The position numbers were made by a program, and so were the translations under genes. The notes beneath the pieces were generated by a model that made no database searches, was not told the DNA's origin, and saw nothing but the letters and a program-made list of their open reading frames with translations. A stretch of DNA of 64,000 nucleotides, taken from NCBI GenBank assembly GCA_030431455.1, contig JAUIJE010000005.1, positions 1 through 64,000 on the forward strand. The letters run 5' to 3'. Numbering within the stretch: position 1 is the first letter of the stretch; each line of letters starts with the position of its first letter. Shown here piece after piece: positions 44,380-53,671 of the stretch. This DNA is from a bacterium (GTDB taxonomy: Bacteria; Myxococcota; UBA727; JAUIJE01).

Positions 44380-44679
44380 TCACAGCGGCAGCGACGAGGG
44401 GGTGTGGCCCTCGGGCAAGAACGCCAGCTCACTCAGCAGCACGTCGACCAGCCGCTGGTAGACGGTGCGCGATTGGGGAAAGTGAATCTCCGCCCCGGGC
44501 ACGCCGCACAAGCGGGCCCAGTCCTGCGGCCGAGGGCCGAAGCACAGCGCCGCCCCCCGGTTGCCCGAGGTCAGTTGCCAGCACTCGGAGTGTTGGACGT
44601 TGTCGCCGGGCTCGACGGAGACGTTCCAGCCGCGGGCGGTCAACGCCGCGTGCAAATCGTTCAGATGCCATTCGGCCAT
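44380..44679 (-). CDS. Hypothetical protein
   Basis: I do not recognise this 99-residue protein. ATG 44679 has GGGAG eight bases upstream; an upstream extension of 30 codons lacks one. It is soluble and of mixed composition (MAEWHLNDLHAALTARGWNV, SGNRGAALCFGPRP, HFPQSRTVYQRLVDVLLSEL), like a small one-domain alpha/beta protein. It is convergent with the potassium channel gene and divergent from the membrane protein gene at 44829. Confidence 0.7.
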   Translation of the reverse strand: MAEWHLNDLHAALTARGWNVSVEPGDNVQHSECWQLTSGNRGAALCFGPRPQDWARLCGVPGAEIHFPQSRTVYQRLVDVLLSELAFLPEGHTPSSLPL

Positions 44680-44828
44680 CGTTTGGGCTCCCTGCCCCCC
44701 ACGCGCCATTTTCAAGATCGTGATCGGCCCTATCAAGTTCGTGTCCCGAATCGTTGTGAATCGGAACAACTCCGCGGCTACGTTCGGCGCTGGCGCCCTA
44801 CATGCACGTACGTCGACGAGGCGCGCCG

Positions 44829-45683
44829 GTGAACGATTTCAAGCGCCGGGTCGCGGTCCGCACTTTTTTGGTGTGGTCAATCCTCGGATTCCTGGGTGCC
44901 GCGCTGGTCAAGGACGGCCACGTCGATCGCGATCACGTGTGGTTGTGGTTGCCCCTGCACGCGGCGAGCGCGGCGGTGTCCGGGCGCGCGGGGCTTTTGA
45001 TCACCGCGGCACGACGAGGGGGGGTCACGGTGGCCCCGGGGGGACGACGCTACTCCTTTGTGCGGTGGGGGTTGCCCGCGCTGGTGATCGGGCTGGTGGT
45101 GGGGTTGGGCTTGGCCTACGCGGTGGTGAACGCAGGGCGCGGGTTTCGGTTCACAATCCTGCTGCTTGGCCCGCTGAGCAGCGTGATCAGCGTGTACGCG
45201 AGCCGGGCCCCCGAGAGCTTCGCCCCGCGGCAGGAGAGCACCCTGCGGCTTTGTCTCGTCGACACCGCGGTGTGGTTTGGGTTGCTGGCCGGCCCCATCG
45301 GGTTGGCGGTGCTGGCCAGCCGGTTGCCCGAGCGGGACGCGGTGATGACCGGGGCGGCCTTCTCCCGCGAGATTGCAGGTACATTGATGTTCTACGGGTT
45401 GTGGATCGGGGCCAGCGCCTTCGCCAAGACCCGGGCCGAGCGGGTGTCGGGGTTGGTCGACTGCGCCCCCTTCAACGCCCCCGTGCCCGGCCCGCTGGCG
45501 GTGGCGGGCATCGGCGCGGTGGGCTTTTTGTTGGTCGGGCCCCGGGTGCTCGACGAGATGAACAGCACCACGTTGATGTGGACCCAGGGCCTCATCTGCA
45601 CCGTGGGCGGGCTGTGCTTTGGCGTGCTCGGCGCGTTGAAGGGCGCGCGCGATCCCGATAAGCCCGATGGTCCGCGACGCTGA
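44829..45683 (+). CDS. Polytopic membrane protein, hypothetical
   Basis: The 284-residue product has about six to seven hydrophobic segments (FLVWSILGFLGAALV, LWLWLPLHAASAAVSG, GLPALVIGLVVGLGLAYAVV, LCLVDTAVWFGLLAGPIGLAVL, GTLMFYGLWIGASAF, PLAVAGIGAVGFLLVG, GLICTVGGLCFGVLGAL). No transporter or enzyme motif was recognised. GTG 44829 has GAGG seven bases upstream. It lies 14 bp before the large transglutaminase-like lipoprotein gene, so the two are probably cotranscribed. Confidence 0.72.
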   Translation: MNDFKRRVAVRTFLVWSILGFLGAALVKDGHVDRDHVWLWLPLHAASAAVSGRAGLLITAARRGGVTVAPGGRRYSFVRWGLPALVIGLVVGLGLAYAVVNAGRGFRFTILLLGPLSSVISVYASRAPESFAPRQESTLRLCLVDTAVWFGLLAGPIGLAVLASRLPERDAVMTGAAFSREIAGTLMFYGLWIGASAFAKTRAERVSGLVDCAPFNAPVPGPLAVAGIGAVGFLLVGPRVLDEMNSTTLMWTQGLICTVGGLCFGVLGALKGARDPDKPDGPRR

Positions 45684-45697
45684 AACGAAGGAACGCG

Positions 45698-48600
45698 ATG
45701 CGACAACTCCCGCTCCGCCTTGCTCTGACATTGTGCCCGCTCCTCGGCGTCGCCGCGGGCTGCGCCACCACCGCGCCCCGGGGGGTGGTCATCGACCGCA
45801 CCCGGTTGGAGGTCACCGCCCCGCCCTTGGTCACGTCGGCCCCGGCCCCCGGGCTCGATGCGCTGCTCTCCACCATGTACGGGCCCGGCACCGTCACGAG
45901 CCTGCCGCTGCTCAAGACCCAAGCCGCGGCCGCGCTCGCCCAACACCCCGACGCGTGGGAGGCCCACGAGGCCGTGGCCCTCATCGCCGCGCTCGAGCTC
46001 GACCACGAAACGGAGTGGACCCACCTGATGCGGGCGGCCGCTGACCTGCGCGCCCCCGACACGATGTTGCACCTGCACCGGCTCAACGTGCTGTTGCGCC
46101 ACGCGGGCCAGATCGCGGCCGAGCGCGACTTGTTCGACGAGCTCGCCCGGCAGCACAAAGACCCCACCGTGCGCCATCACGCCAAACGTCTGGCCGCGTT
46201 GCGGGCCCGGGACCTGGGCGAGCCCAACGCCGAACGGCGCCTCGACGGCGAGGGCGTGATCACCCGGTGGCGCCTGATTGGGCCGTTCGACAACGACCAC
46301 GGCAAGGGCGCGATCACCCCCTACCCGCCCGAGGTCGATCCCGACCACCAAGGCCCGGTGCAAGGTCGCGTGGTCGAGGTCGATTGGCGCGACGTGCCCG
46401 GCCACGCGGTCAGCGGGAACATCCCCCTCGACGAGTACGTGCAGCCCAGCCGCCACGCGGTCGCGTACCTGAAGACCTATGTGTATGCAGACAAGGCGCG
46501 CCTGGCCCAGCTCCGCCTGAGCGTCACCCGCGAGACCAAGGTCTGGGTCAACCGCACGCTGGTCGCCGACGACAGCGACGTGCGCCGGTACGGGCCGGAC
46601 AACCTCATCGCCGCGGTGCAGCTCGCCCCCGGCTACAATGAGCTGCTGATCAAGACCAGCCAAGAGACCGGCCATTGGGACCTCCGGGCCCGGCTCACCG
46701 ACGACGAAGGCCGGCCGTTGCCCCTGCCCGTGCTCACCCAAGAGCGCCCGGCCAAAGCCACCGGTCCCGCCCTCAAGGTCCGGCCCCACCCGGCCGCGGG
46801 CCGGGGGCACGGCCTGCGCGACGCGTACATGTCCGCGTTGTGGCTGTGGTTCGCGGGGAGGGCCAAGACCGCGCTCGTCGCGGCCCAGGCCTACCTCGAT
46901 AAAGCCCCCGAGAACCCCTTCGGCGAAGCGTTGCTCGCGCGCCTGTACAGCCTCAACGACGAGGACGGCAAGGCCATCGACCTCGCCCAGGCGGTGCTCG
47001 CCCGGCCCGGGCCCCAGGTCCCGTACTTCTTGTCCCGGCGGCATTGGTTCTTTCGGGGCAAGCAACGGTACGACCGGGCCCAAGCCGACCTCGACGCGAT
47101 CCGGGTGGCGACGGGGCGCGACCTGATCGCGGTGGACCGCATCCAGGCCATGTTGTTCGAAGCGCGCGGCTGGCACGAGGACCGTTGTCGGGTGCTCGAC
47201 AAGCTCGCCCTCGGCCACCCCGGTCACGCCTGGCTCGAGCGCGAGCGCGCGGAGTGTTTGATCAAGCTGCAAAAGCGCAAAGACCGGCGCACCGCGCTGG
47301 AGACCGCGCACGCGTTGTTGCCCGGCCACCGCGGGCACGCGCTCCGGTTGCTCCGGGTGTACGTCGACGACGTGGACTTCGAGGGCGCGCGCGAACTCTC
47401 CCGCCAGGTCGAGACCCTGTACGCGCACCGGCCGGGCACGTTGCTCGAGCTCGCGGGCCTGCACCGCCGCATGGACGACACCGGCCGGGCCGTGCGGCTG
47501 CTCCAGCTCGCCGACGCCATGGCCCCCGGCGATCCCCGGCCCCAGGCCCAGCTTGCCACCATTGCGTACGTGCGGCGGGACGACCCGGTGGCGGTGCAGC
47601 ACTGGCAAGAGGCCTACCGGCGCGACCCCACCCGCACGTCGCTGCTCGACCGCATCGACCACGTGACCCAGGCCGGGCCCAACCGCCTGCGGCAGCTCGC
47701 CCCCGACGAGGGCGCCATCGCCGGCCTGGTCAAGACCGCCCAGACCCTGGACGTGCCCCCCGGCACCGACGTCGCGTACGTGCTCGACGACGAGGTGACC
47801 CGGGTCGAGCCCGATGGCTCCGCGCGGGCGATCGTGACCCTGGTGCGCAAGGCGATCACCGAGCGCGGGCGCGACCAGCTGATCAAGACCGGCTACCCGC
47901 GCACCCACAGCAAGCTCGTGCACGCGTTTGTGGTCGCCCCCGACGGGACCCGGCAAGAGGCGAGCTCCATCCGGGGCGGCACCATCCGGTTCCGCCGGGT
48001 CGAGCGCGGCTCGGTGAGCGTGCTCCAGTACGAGGTGACGCGGCCCCCGGCGGGGTTTTTGCCCAATCACTTTGTGTCCTCTTGGTATTTCCAAGGCGTG
48101 CACCGGCACTCGCACCGGGCCCGCTGGGTGTTGATGCTCGACGACGCGGTCGCCTTGCACACCCGCATCGACGGCCCGGTCGAGCACAAAAAGACCGAAC
48201 AAGACGGCCTCCAGGTCCACACCTTCATCGGCAATGACATTGGCCCGATCGTGCCCGAGCCGGGCATGCCCCCGCCCTCGGACGTGGCCGCGCGGGTGTC
48301 GGTCTCCACCGTCACGGGCTGGGACGAGTATGTGCGGTGGGAGCGCGCGTTGTTGCAGGACGCCTTCCGCAGCAACCCCGAGCTCGAGGCCCTGGCCCGG
48401 TCCCTCACCGCCGGGCAAGCCACCGCCCGCCAGAAGTTCGACCGGCTGTTCCGCTACGTGGCCGAAGAGATCCGCTACCAACAAGACTACGAAAGCACCA
48501 TCGCCGGCGTGCGCCCGCACGCCTGCCCCGTCGTGCTCGAGCGCGGCTACGGGGATTGCAAAGACAAGGCCGTGCTTCTGATTCTGCTCGGGCGCCACGT

Positions 48601-49513
48601 CGGGCTCGACATCGATTTCGCCATCCTCCGCACCACCACCGCGGGCAAGGTGGTGCGCGAGATTCCCAACCAACAATTCAACCACGCCATCGTGTACGTG
48701 CCGGCCCAAGGCGACATCGAGCAGGGTTTCTTCATGGACCCCACCGTCGACGGCGTCGACCTCGGCAGCCTGCGCCAGGACGACCAGGGCGCCACCAGCC
48801 TCGTCCTCGATCCGGACTCGGGCACCCACCGCTTCTACGACATCCCTTACCAGCCGGCCGACCTCGAGCAGCAACGCTTCGACATCGCCGTCGACCTCAC
48901 CACCCCGAGCGCGGCGCGCGCCACCATCGACGTCACCACCCGCGGCAATGTCGGCAGTTACATTCGCCGCAACCTGCGCGACGCCAAGACCGCCGAGAAG
49001 CTGTTCGAGGGGCTCGGCGGGGGCATGTTCCCCGGGAGCCGGGTCACCGCCGGCCGTGCCCCCGACGACGCGGAGAACATCGACAAGCCGGTGACCTTCA
49101 CCATCGAGAGCGACGTGCGCGCGAGCCTCGCGGTGGACAAACGGGGCCAAGCCCGCTTCCGCCTCCCCGCCCACCTCTTCCCGCTGGGCAAGTTCGCCCT
49201 CACGGACACGCGCCACTACAACATCATCACCGGCATCCCCCGGACCTTCCACCAGCAGGTCACGGTCAAGTTTGGCCCCGGCGCGGTGATCGAACGGGTG
49301 CCCGAGGACTTCAAGGTCCAGCATCATTGTTTTGACGCCGTGCGCACGACCACCCAACAGCAAGGCACGGTGTCGGTCGACTACCAGCTGCGCATCACCT
49401 GCGGTGAGATCGCCGCCGCCGACTACCCCGCGTTCCGCACCGCGGCCCAAAAGGTCCTCGAACAACAGCGCGAGGTCATCGTCTTCACCGCCGGCAAGGC
49501 GCTCAACCTCTAA
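45698..49513 (+). CDS. Giant lipoprotein with DUF3857 and transglutaminase-like domains
   Basis: A 1271-residue lipoprotein; the signal MRQLPLRLALTLCPLLGVAAGC is lipidated at C22. Residues about 60-650 contain helical TPR-like repeats and a beta-sandwich insertion. A DUF3857-type domain follows (AYVLDDEVTRVEPDGSARAI, from about 685). The transglutaminase core has a complete catalytic triad: C954 in GYGDCKDKAVLL, H996 in QQFNHAIVYV and D1014 in FFMDPTVDG. Such DUF3857-transglutaminase proteins are periplasmic or surface proteins of bacteria; activity may be protease- or crosslink-like. AAGGA precedes ATG 45698. The N-terminal TPR arm is longer than in usual members. Confidence 0.9.
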   Translation: MRQLPLRLALTLCPLLGVAAGCATTAPRGVVIDRTRLEVTAPPLVTSAPAPGLDALLSTMYGPGTVTSLPLLKTQAAAALAQHPDAWEAHEAVALIAALELDHETEWTHLMRAAADLRAPDTMLHLHRLNVLLRHAGQIAAERDLFDELARQHKDPTVRHHAKRLAALRARDLGEPNAERRLDGEGVITRWRLIGPFDNDHGKGAITPYPPEVDPDHQGPVQGRVVEVDWRDVPGHAVSGNIPLDEYVQPSRHAVAYLKTYVYADKARLAQLRLSVTRETKVWVNRTLVADDSDVRRYGPDNLIAAVQLAPGYNELLIKTSQETGHWDLRARLTDDEGRPLPLPVLTQERPAKATGPALKVRPHPAAGRGHGLRDAYMSALWLWFAGRAKTALVAAQAYLDKAPENPFGEALLARLYSLNDEDGKAIDLAQAVLARPGPQVPYFLSRRHWFFRGKQRYDRAQADLDAIRVATGRDLIAVDRIQAMLFEARGWHEDRCRVLDKLALGHPGHAWLERERAECLIKLQKRKDRRTALETAHALLPGHRGHALRLLRVYVDDVDFEGARELSRQVETLYAHRPGTLLELAGLHRRMDDTGRAVRLLQLADAMAPGDPRPQAQLATIAYVRRDDPVAVQHWQEAYRRDPTRTSLLDRIDHVTQAGPNRLRQLAPDEGAIAGLVKTAQTLDVPPGTDVAYVLDDEVTRVEPDGSARAIVTLVRKAITERGRDQLIKTGYPRTHSKLVHAFVVAPDGTRQEASSIRGGTIRFRRVERGSVSVLQYEVTRPPAGFLPNHFVSSWYFQGVHRHSHRARWVLMLDDAVALHTRIDGPVEHKKTEQDGLQVHTFIGNDIGPIVPEPGMPPPSDVAARVSVSTVTGWDEYVRWERALLQDAFRSNPELEALARSLTAGQATARQKFDRLFRYVAEEIRYQQDYESTIAGVRPHACPVVLERGYGDCKDKAVLLILLGRHVGLDIDFAILRTTTAGKVVREIPNQQFNHAIVYVPAQGDIEQGFFMDPTVDGVDLGSLRQDDQGATSLVLDPDSGTHRFYDIPYQPADLEQQRFDIAVDLTTPSAARATIDVTTRGNVGSYIRRNLRDAKTAEKLFEGLGGGMFPGSRVTAGRAPDDAENIDKPVTFTIESDVRASLAVDKRGQARFRLPAHLFPLGKFALTDTRHYNIITGIPRTFHQQVTVKFGPGAVIERVPEDFKVQHHCFDAVRTTTQQQGTVSVDYQLRITCGEIAAADYPAFRTAAQKVLEQQREVIVFTAGKALNL

Positions 49514-49527
49514 CCTTCGGAAGCTCT

Positions 49528-50733
49528 ATGGTCGACGTACAACCCTTCTCTGGCATCCGCCCCCGCGACGACATCGCCCACCAGGTGATCGCCCCGCCCT
49601 ACGACGTGCTCACCCTCGAAGAGGCCCAAGCCCTGGCCAAGAACGAAAAATCGTTCGTGCACATCACGCGCTCTGAGGTCGACCTCCCCGCGGGGACCGA
49701 CGCCCACAGCGAAGCGGCGTACCTCAAGGCCCGCGACAACCTCGACCAGATGCTCAGCGACGGCACGCTGATGCAAGACGACGAGCCCACGTACTATTTT
49801 TACGGGCAGAAGATGGGCGAACACCGGCAGGTGGGCATCATCGCCGCGTGCTCGGTCGCCGAGTACGACAAGAACATCATCAAAAAACACGAGTACACCC
49901 GGCCGGACAAAGAGGACGACCGCACCGAACACATGGACATCATCAACCGGCAGGTGGGGCTGGTGTTCCTCGCCTACCGGGCCCACCGGGGGCTGCGGGC
50001 GCTGACCAAGACCATCACCAGCGAGGAGCCGTGCTGGTCGGTGACCACCGAAGACGGGGTCGAGCACACCTTGTGGAAGACCCCGCCGGGCCGGGTCCAG
50101 GACGTGCGCCGCGCCTTTGATGAGCTCCCCGCGCTCTACATCGCCGACGGGCACCACCGGTCGGCGGCGGCCTCCCGGGTGCACGCCCGCCGCATGGACG
50201 ACCGCAGCGCCTACTTCCTCGCGGGCCTGTTCCCCGACGACGAACTCCAGGTGCTGGCCTACAACCGCGTGGTCCACGACCTCAACGGGCTCGACCGCGA
50301 CGCGTTCATGGCCGCGGTGGACGAACGCTTCCACCGCAGCCAGGGCGTGCCCGTGCCCGCGCACGTGCGGGACATCTCCATGTACATCGGCGGCGAATGG
50401 TGGACCATTCGCCCCCGGGCTGGCCAAGTGGTCGAGCAAGACCCCGTGGCCGCTCTCGACGTGAGCGCGCTGCAAGACTTGCTGCTCGCCCCCGTGCTCG
50501 GCATCGACAACCCCCGCACCTCGACGCGCATCGACTTTGTGGGCGGCATCCGCGGCCCCGACGCGCTCGTCGACGCGGTGGACAACCAGGGCAAGGCGGT
50601 CGCGTTCCACATGTACCCCACCCCGCTCGAGCAGCTGTTCCTCGTCGCGGACAAGGACAAGGTGATGCCGCCCAAGTCCACGTGGTTCGAGCCCAAGCTG
50701 CGCGAGGGCGTGGTCATCCGCAGCCTGGTCTGA
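49528..50733 (+). CDS. DUF1015 family protein
   Basis: A 401-residue soluble protein with the family signature of DUF1015: VQPFSGIRPRDDIAHQVIAP at the start, PPYDVLTLEEAQALA, IIKKHEYTRPDKEDDRTEHM, YIADGHHRSAAASRVHA and a final FHMYPTPLEQLF. The DGHHR and HEYTR motifs suggest a nucleotide- or phosphate-handling enzyme, but no activity is assigned. It starts 14 bp after the giant lipoprotein stop and is probably cotranscribed. It is followed by a repeat-rich spacer. Confidence 0.93.
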   Translation: MVDVQPFSGIRPRDDIAHQVIAPPYDVLTLEEAQALAKNEKSFVHITRSEVDLPAGTDAHSEAAYLKARDNLDQMLSDGTLMQDDEPTYYFYGQKMGEHRQVGIIAACSVAEYDKNIIKKHEYTRPDKEDDRTEHMDIINRQVGLVFLAYRAHRGLRALTKTITSEEPCWSVTTEDGVEHTLWKTPPGRVQDVRRAFDELPALYIADGHHRSAAASRVHARRMDDRSAYFLAGLFPDDELQVLAYNRVVHDLNGLDRDAFMAAVDERFHRSQGVPVPAHVRDISMYIGGEWWTIRPRAGQVVEQDPVAALDVSALQDLLLAPVLGIDNPRTSTRIDFVGGIRGPDALVDAVDNQGKAVAFHMYPTPLEQLFLVADKDKVMPPKSTWFEPKLREGVVIRSLV

Positions 50734-50926
50734 TTCTTTGAGGGGAATGTCCCATTCCCCTCCCCCGCTTGCGCCTCGCAAGCTCGGCGTTCTGCGGTTG
50801 GCCAAGCGGAGCTTGGCTTGCGCAACGTGATGCGTGGCCGGCCCCCTCCCCAATGCCGTTGCGCCAGGCGGCTTTCGCCGCGTCGCAGCGGGTTGCATCC
50901 TTCGGATGCAACAAGCTGAGGTTGGT
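50734..50926. repeat. Hairpin-rich intergenic repeat spacer
   Basis: This spacer contains GTTGCATCC-TTC-GGATGCAAC (50892-50912), which is the same hairpin core as at 9658-9683, and the segment CGCCTCGCAAGCTCGGCG near 50776, the reverse complement of the CGAGCTTGCGAG motif repeated at 9733 and 53927. It separates the DUF1015 gene from the lipoprotein gene; the hairpin may end the DUF1015 transcript. Confidence 0.7.
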
Positions 50927-50971
50927 ATGCGTTGGATGTTCTCGATTCTCCGCACTGGCTCGACGGGGCGC

Positions 50972-52735
50972 ATGTCACGTCCCGCCCCCCGCACGATGCC
51001 GGTCCGGGTCCTCACCGCGGGCCGTGTCGGGGCCCAGGTCGTTGCCATCCTCTGCGCCGCCCTCGCGGGCGTGCACTGTGCGCATGACCCGGGGCCGCCG
51101 GCGGCGGACGGGCCGCCGGCGCCGGCCCCACCCGCGGACGAACCCGCGCGTTCCTCGACGAGCGAGCCCGCGCCGGGGCCCGCCGAGACCACCACCAAAA
51201 CCGCCCCCGCCGCGCCCGAACCCGGCGCGGTCCAACTGACCTTCACCGCCCCCGTCCCCCCCACCCCCCGCGCGCCCGCGACCGACAACGGCCCCTGGGG
51301 TGACCGCGTGCTGCGCAAGGCCCAGAGCCTGCCCGGGGTCGACGCCACCGCGGCCATGGCCTGCGCCGCGCATGGTTTTGGCCAGGCCCGCCTCGACACC
51401 GGCCGGCCCGCCGGCCACCGGCTCAAACGAATCATTCCCGCGCGCTGTGGCGCGCCCGTGGCCGATGTGGAGCTCACCGTCCTCGCGGTGGACATCGACC
51501 CCGCGGTGACCGACGCCGACGTGGTGGACGGCTTCTCCGGCCCGCTCGACCGGCTTTTGGGCACGGTCCGGCCCGGGCCCTACGACATCGGCGGGGCCCT
51601 GTTGCGCGCGGGCACAAAGACATTGGCGGTCCTGGCGGTGGGCCTGCGCCGGGTGCGCACCACGACGCTGGAGCTCGACCGGGCCGCGGGGGTGTTGGTG
51701 GCCGAGCTGGCGGTCGAGCCGAGCGTGGCCGAGGCGTTTTTGTACGACAACGTCGAGCCGCTGATCACCTACGGCACCTGGGACGTGCGCCGCTGCGACC
51801 TGGACGTGACCCGCGCGCTCCCCGCGGTGGCGTTCGTGTGCCCCCTCGACGACGACGCGCCCCCCGCGAGCGTGGCCTACGCCACCGTCACCGCCTATCC
51901 CCAGGGCGCGTTTTTGGGCCATCACCTCGCGACCCTGGCCGTGCCCGGTCCGGCCCACGACGGCAGCGCGCACGTCCTGCGCGCGTTCGTGTCCCAAAAC
52001 CCCACCGCCGACCTGTTGCCGCTGGCCAACCGGGCCCGGGCGGCATCGGGCCGGCCCTTGCTCGAGGCCCAGGCCCCGTCGGCGGCGTTTTTGGCCGAAG
52101 CCAAGACCCTGCTCGGCTCCCTCGAGCGGCAGAGCCCGGGCGCGGACAAGGCGGCCCAGACCGCGCTGCTCTCGTTGATGCGCGGCCCCGATCCCGCCCG
52201 CCGGGCCGACGTGGGGTTTGTGGGCTGGAGCACCATCGGGCCCGAGGAAGATGCAGGTTCATTGTTGGCGGCCGCGTTTGCGTTCGCGGACACCCGCGCG
52301 GTGTTGATGTCCCCGGTGACGCGGACCTTGGTGGCCACCGAGCGGTTCGACGTCGCCCCCGGCGTGACCGGCCTGGTGTTCGGCACCTACCGGCCGGCGG
52401 CCGCCCCCGACGCGAGCGCGGTGCGGGACATCATCGACGTCCGGCGCGAAGCGCTCGGTCTCGCCGCACACGCCCCTTGGCCTGGGCTGCAGACGGTCGT
52501 CGACCAAGCCGCCGCCGACGTCGCGCGCGGCTTCGCGCCCGAGGAGGCCATCCGCGCCCGGGTCCAAAAGGCCCAGCTCCAAGACCCGGTCATCGCCGTG
52601 GTCCTCGACGGCCCCACGCTCAACAGTGTCAAGGTGGTGCCCGAACTGTTGGCCGACAACGCCGGCCGCCTCGCGCTCGCCGCGGCTTACGTCGAACACG
52701 GTGTGGTCGTCGTGGGCGTGCTCTCCACAAAATAG
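50972..52735 (+). CDS. Lipoprotein, hypothetical
   Basis: A lipoprotein of about 587 residues. The hydrophobic stretch VGAQVVAILCAALAGVHC carries a lipobox-like end. The start is uncertain: ATG 50972 with GGGG before it, ATG 50996 and ATG 50927 (GAGG, inside the repeat spacer) all keep the signal. A Pro/Ala/Glu stalk of about 60 residues follows. The main domain has no recognised motif, although LLPLANRARAASGRPLL resembles the start of CAP/SCP-like domains of myxobacterial lipoproteins. Cys pairs (CAAHGFGQ; RCGAP) suggest disulfides. It probably sits in the outer membrane. Confidence 0.72.
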   Translation: MSRPAPRTMPVRVLTAGRVGAQVVAILCAALAGVHCAHDPGPPAADGPPAPAPPADEPARSSTSEPAPGPAETTTKTAPAAPEPGAVQLTFTAPVPPTPRAPATDNGPWGDRVLRKAQSLPGVDATAAMACAAHGFGQARLDTGRPAGHRLKRIIPARCGAPVADVELTVLAVDIDPAVTDADVVDGFSGPLDRLLGTVRPGPYDIGGALLRAGTKTLAVLAVGLRRVRTTTLELDRAAGVLVAELAVEPSVAEAFLYDNVEPLITYGTWDVRRCDLDVTRALPAVAFVCPLDDDAPPASVAYATVTAYPQGAFLGHHLATLAVPGPAHDGSAHVLRAFVSQNPTADLLPLANRARAASGRPLLEAQAPSAAFLAEAKTLLGSLERQSPGADKAAQTALLSLMRGPDPARRADVGFVGWSTIGPEEDAGSLLAAAFAFADTRAVLMSPVTRTLVATERFDVAPGVTGLVFGTYRPAAAPDASAVRDIIDVRREALGLAAHAPWPGLQTVVDQAAADVARGFAPEEAIRARVQKAQLQDPVIAVVLDGPTLNSVKVVPELLADNAGRLALAAAYVEHGVVVVGVLSTK

Positions 52736-52786
52736 CCACGGTGGGTGCTTCCGGGCGCACCCGCGCCTGGCGTTGCGTGGGTCAGG

Positions 52787-53671
52787 TCAGGCGCAGACCC
52801 GGTTGCGGCCGGTCTGTTTGGCCTCGTAGAGCTTCATGTCCGCATCTTGGATCAACGCCTCGGGCGTGGGCTGGTTCTCGAGGCAGGCGACCCCCATCGA
52901 AATGGTCACCGGGATGGTGTTGTCCTCGAACTCGAAGAGGGTGCCTTCGATCATCTTCCGGATCTTCTCGGCGAGGATGACCCCGCGCTCCAAGGTGGTG
53001 TCCGGCAACAGGATGGAAAACTCCTCGCCCCCGTAGCGGGCGAAGCACTCTTCTTTGCGGATGTTGTTCTCGTGGATGAGATCGCTCAGGCGCTTGAGCA
53101 CATAGTCGCCCGCGAGGTGACCGTAATCGTCGTTGATGCGCTTGAAGTGGTCGAGGTCAAACATGATCAGGGTCAGCGGCCGCGCGTAGCGTTTGCAGCG
53201 CGCCATCTCGCGCTCCATGAACTCGAGGAGGTAGCGCTTGTTGTGCGCCTGGGTCAGGCCATCGATGATGGCCATGCGGTAAATCTCCTCGTAGTAGAGC
53301 TGCTCGATGTTGTCGCCGTCGATGAACTTGAAGATGACCCCACCGATCTTGATGAAGTCCCCGTTGTTCAACCGGCGGGGTTGCTCGACCTCGACGTCGT
53401 TGACGAAGCTGCCGTTGGTGGACCCCATGTCCTCGACGTGGTGCCCGTTGGCGTCGCTGTAGATCTTGGCGTGGGCCCGCGACACGTTGTCCATGTCGAC
53501 CACAATGGCATTGTCCGGCCCCCGCCCAATGGTGGTCTGCACCCGGTCAAGGCGAAACTTCTTACCAATGTCTTTGCCATAGATTTGAACCAGACACGCG
53601 ACCCCGCTCGCCATCAACCGTTTGTCGGCGATGCGGCTAACCTGACTGACCCGTGTTTTCTCGTCGCGCAT
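52787..53671 (-). CDS. FHA-GGDEF diguanylate cyclase
   Basis: A 294-residue cyclic-di-GMP synthase. An FHA phosphothreonine-binding domain (about 40-115; TTIGRGPDNAIVVDM and GSTNGSFVNDVEV) precedes a GGDEF domain (about 130-290; FDLDHFKRINDDYGHLAGD, active-site YGGEEF at 213-218). The product-inhibition site, usually RxxD, reads RKEE (205-208), so feedback by c-di-GMP may be weak. FHA input links it to the Ser/Thr kinases common in this lineage. It has no membrane segment. Stands alone between a convergent lipoprotein gene and a repeat-rich spacer. Confidence 0.95.
   Translation of the reverse strand: MRDEKTRVSQVSRIADKRLMASGVACLVQIYGKDIGKKFRLDRVQTTIGRGPDNAIVVDMDNVSRAHAKIYSDANGHHVEDMGSTNGSFVNDVEVEQPRRLNNGDFIKIGGVIFKFIDGDNIEQLYYEEIYRMAIIDGLTQAHNKRYLLEFMEREMARCKRYARPLTLIMFDLDHFKRINDDYGHLAGDYVLKRLSDLIHENNIRKEECFARYGGEEFSILLPDTTLERGVILAEKIRKMIEGTLFEFEDNTIPVTISMGVACLENQPTPEALIQDADMKLYEAKQTGRNRVCA

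Noticed and set aside
45392-49465. Long open frame (about 1350 codons) on the minus strand opposite the giant lipoprotein
   Set aside because: Antisense shadow caused by high GC and rare stop codons; the product is His/Val/Gly-rich without motifs, while the plus strand has a signal peptide and a full catalytic triad.
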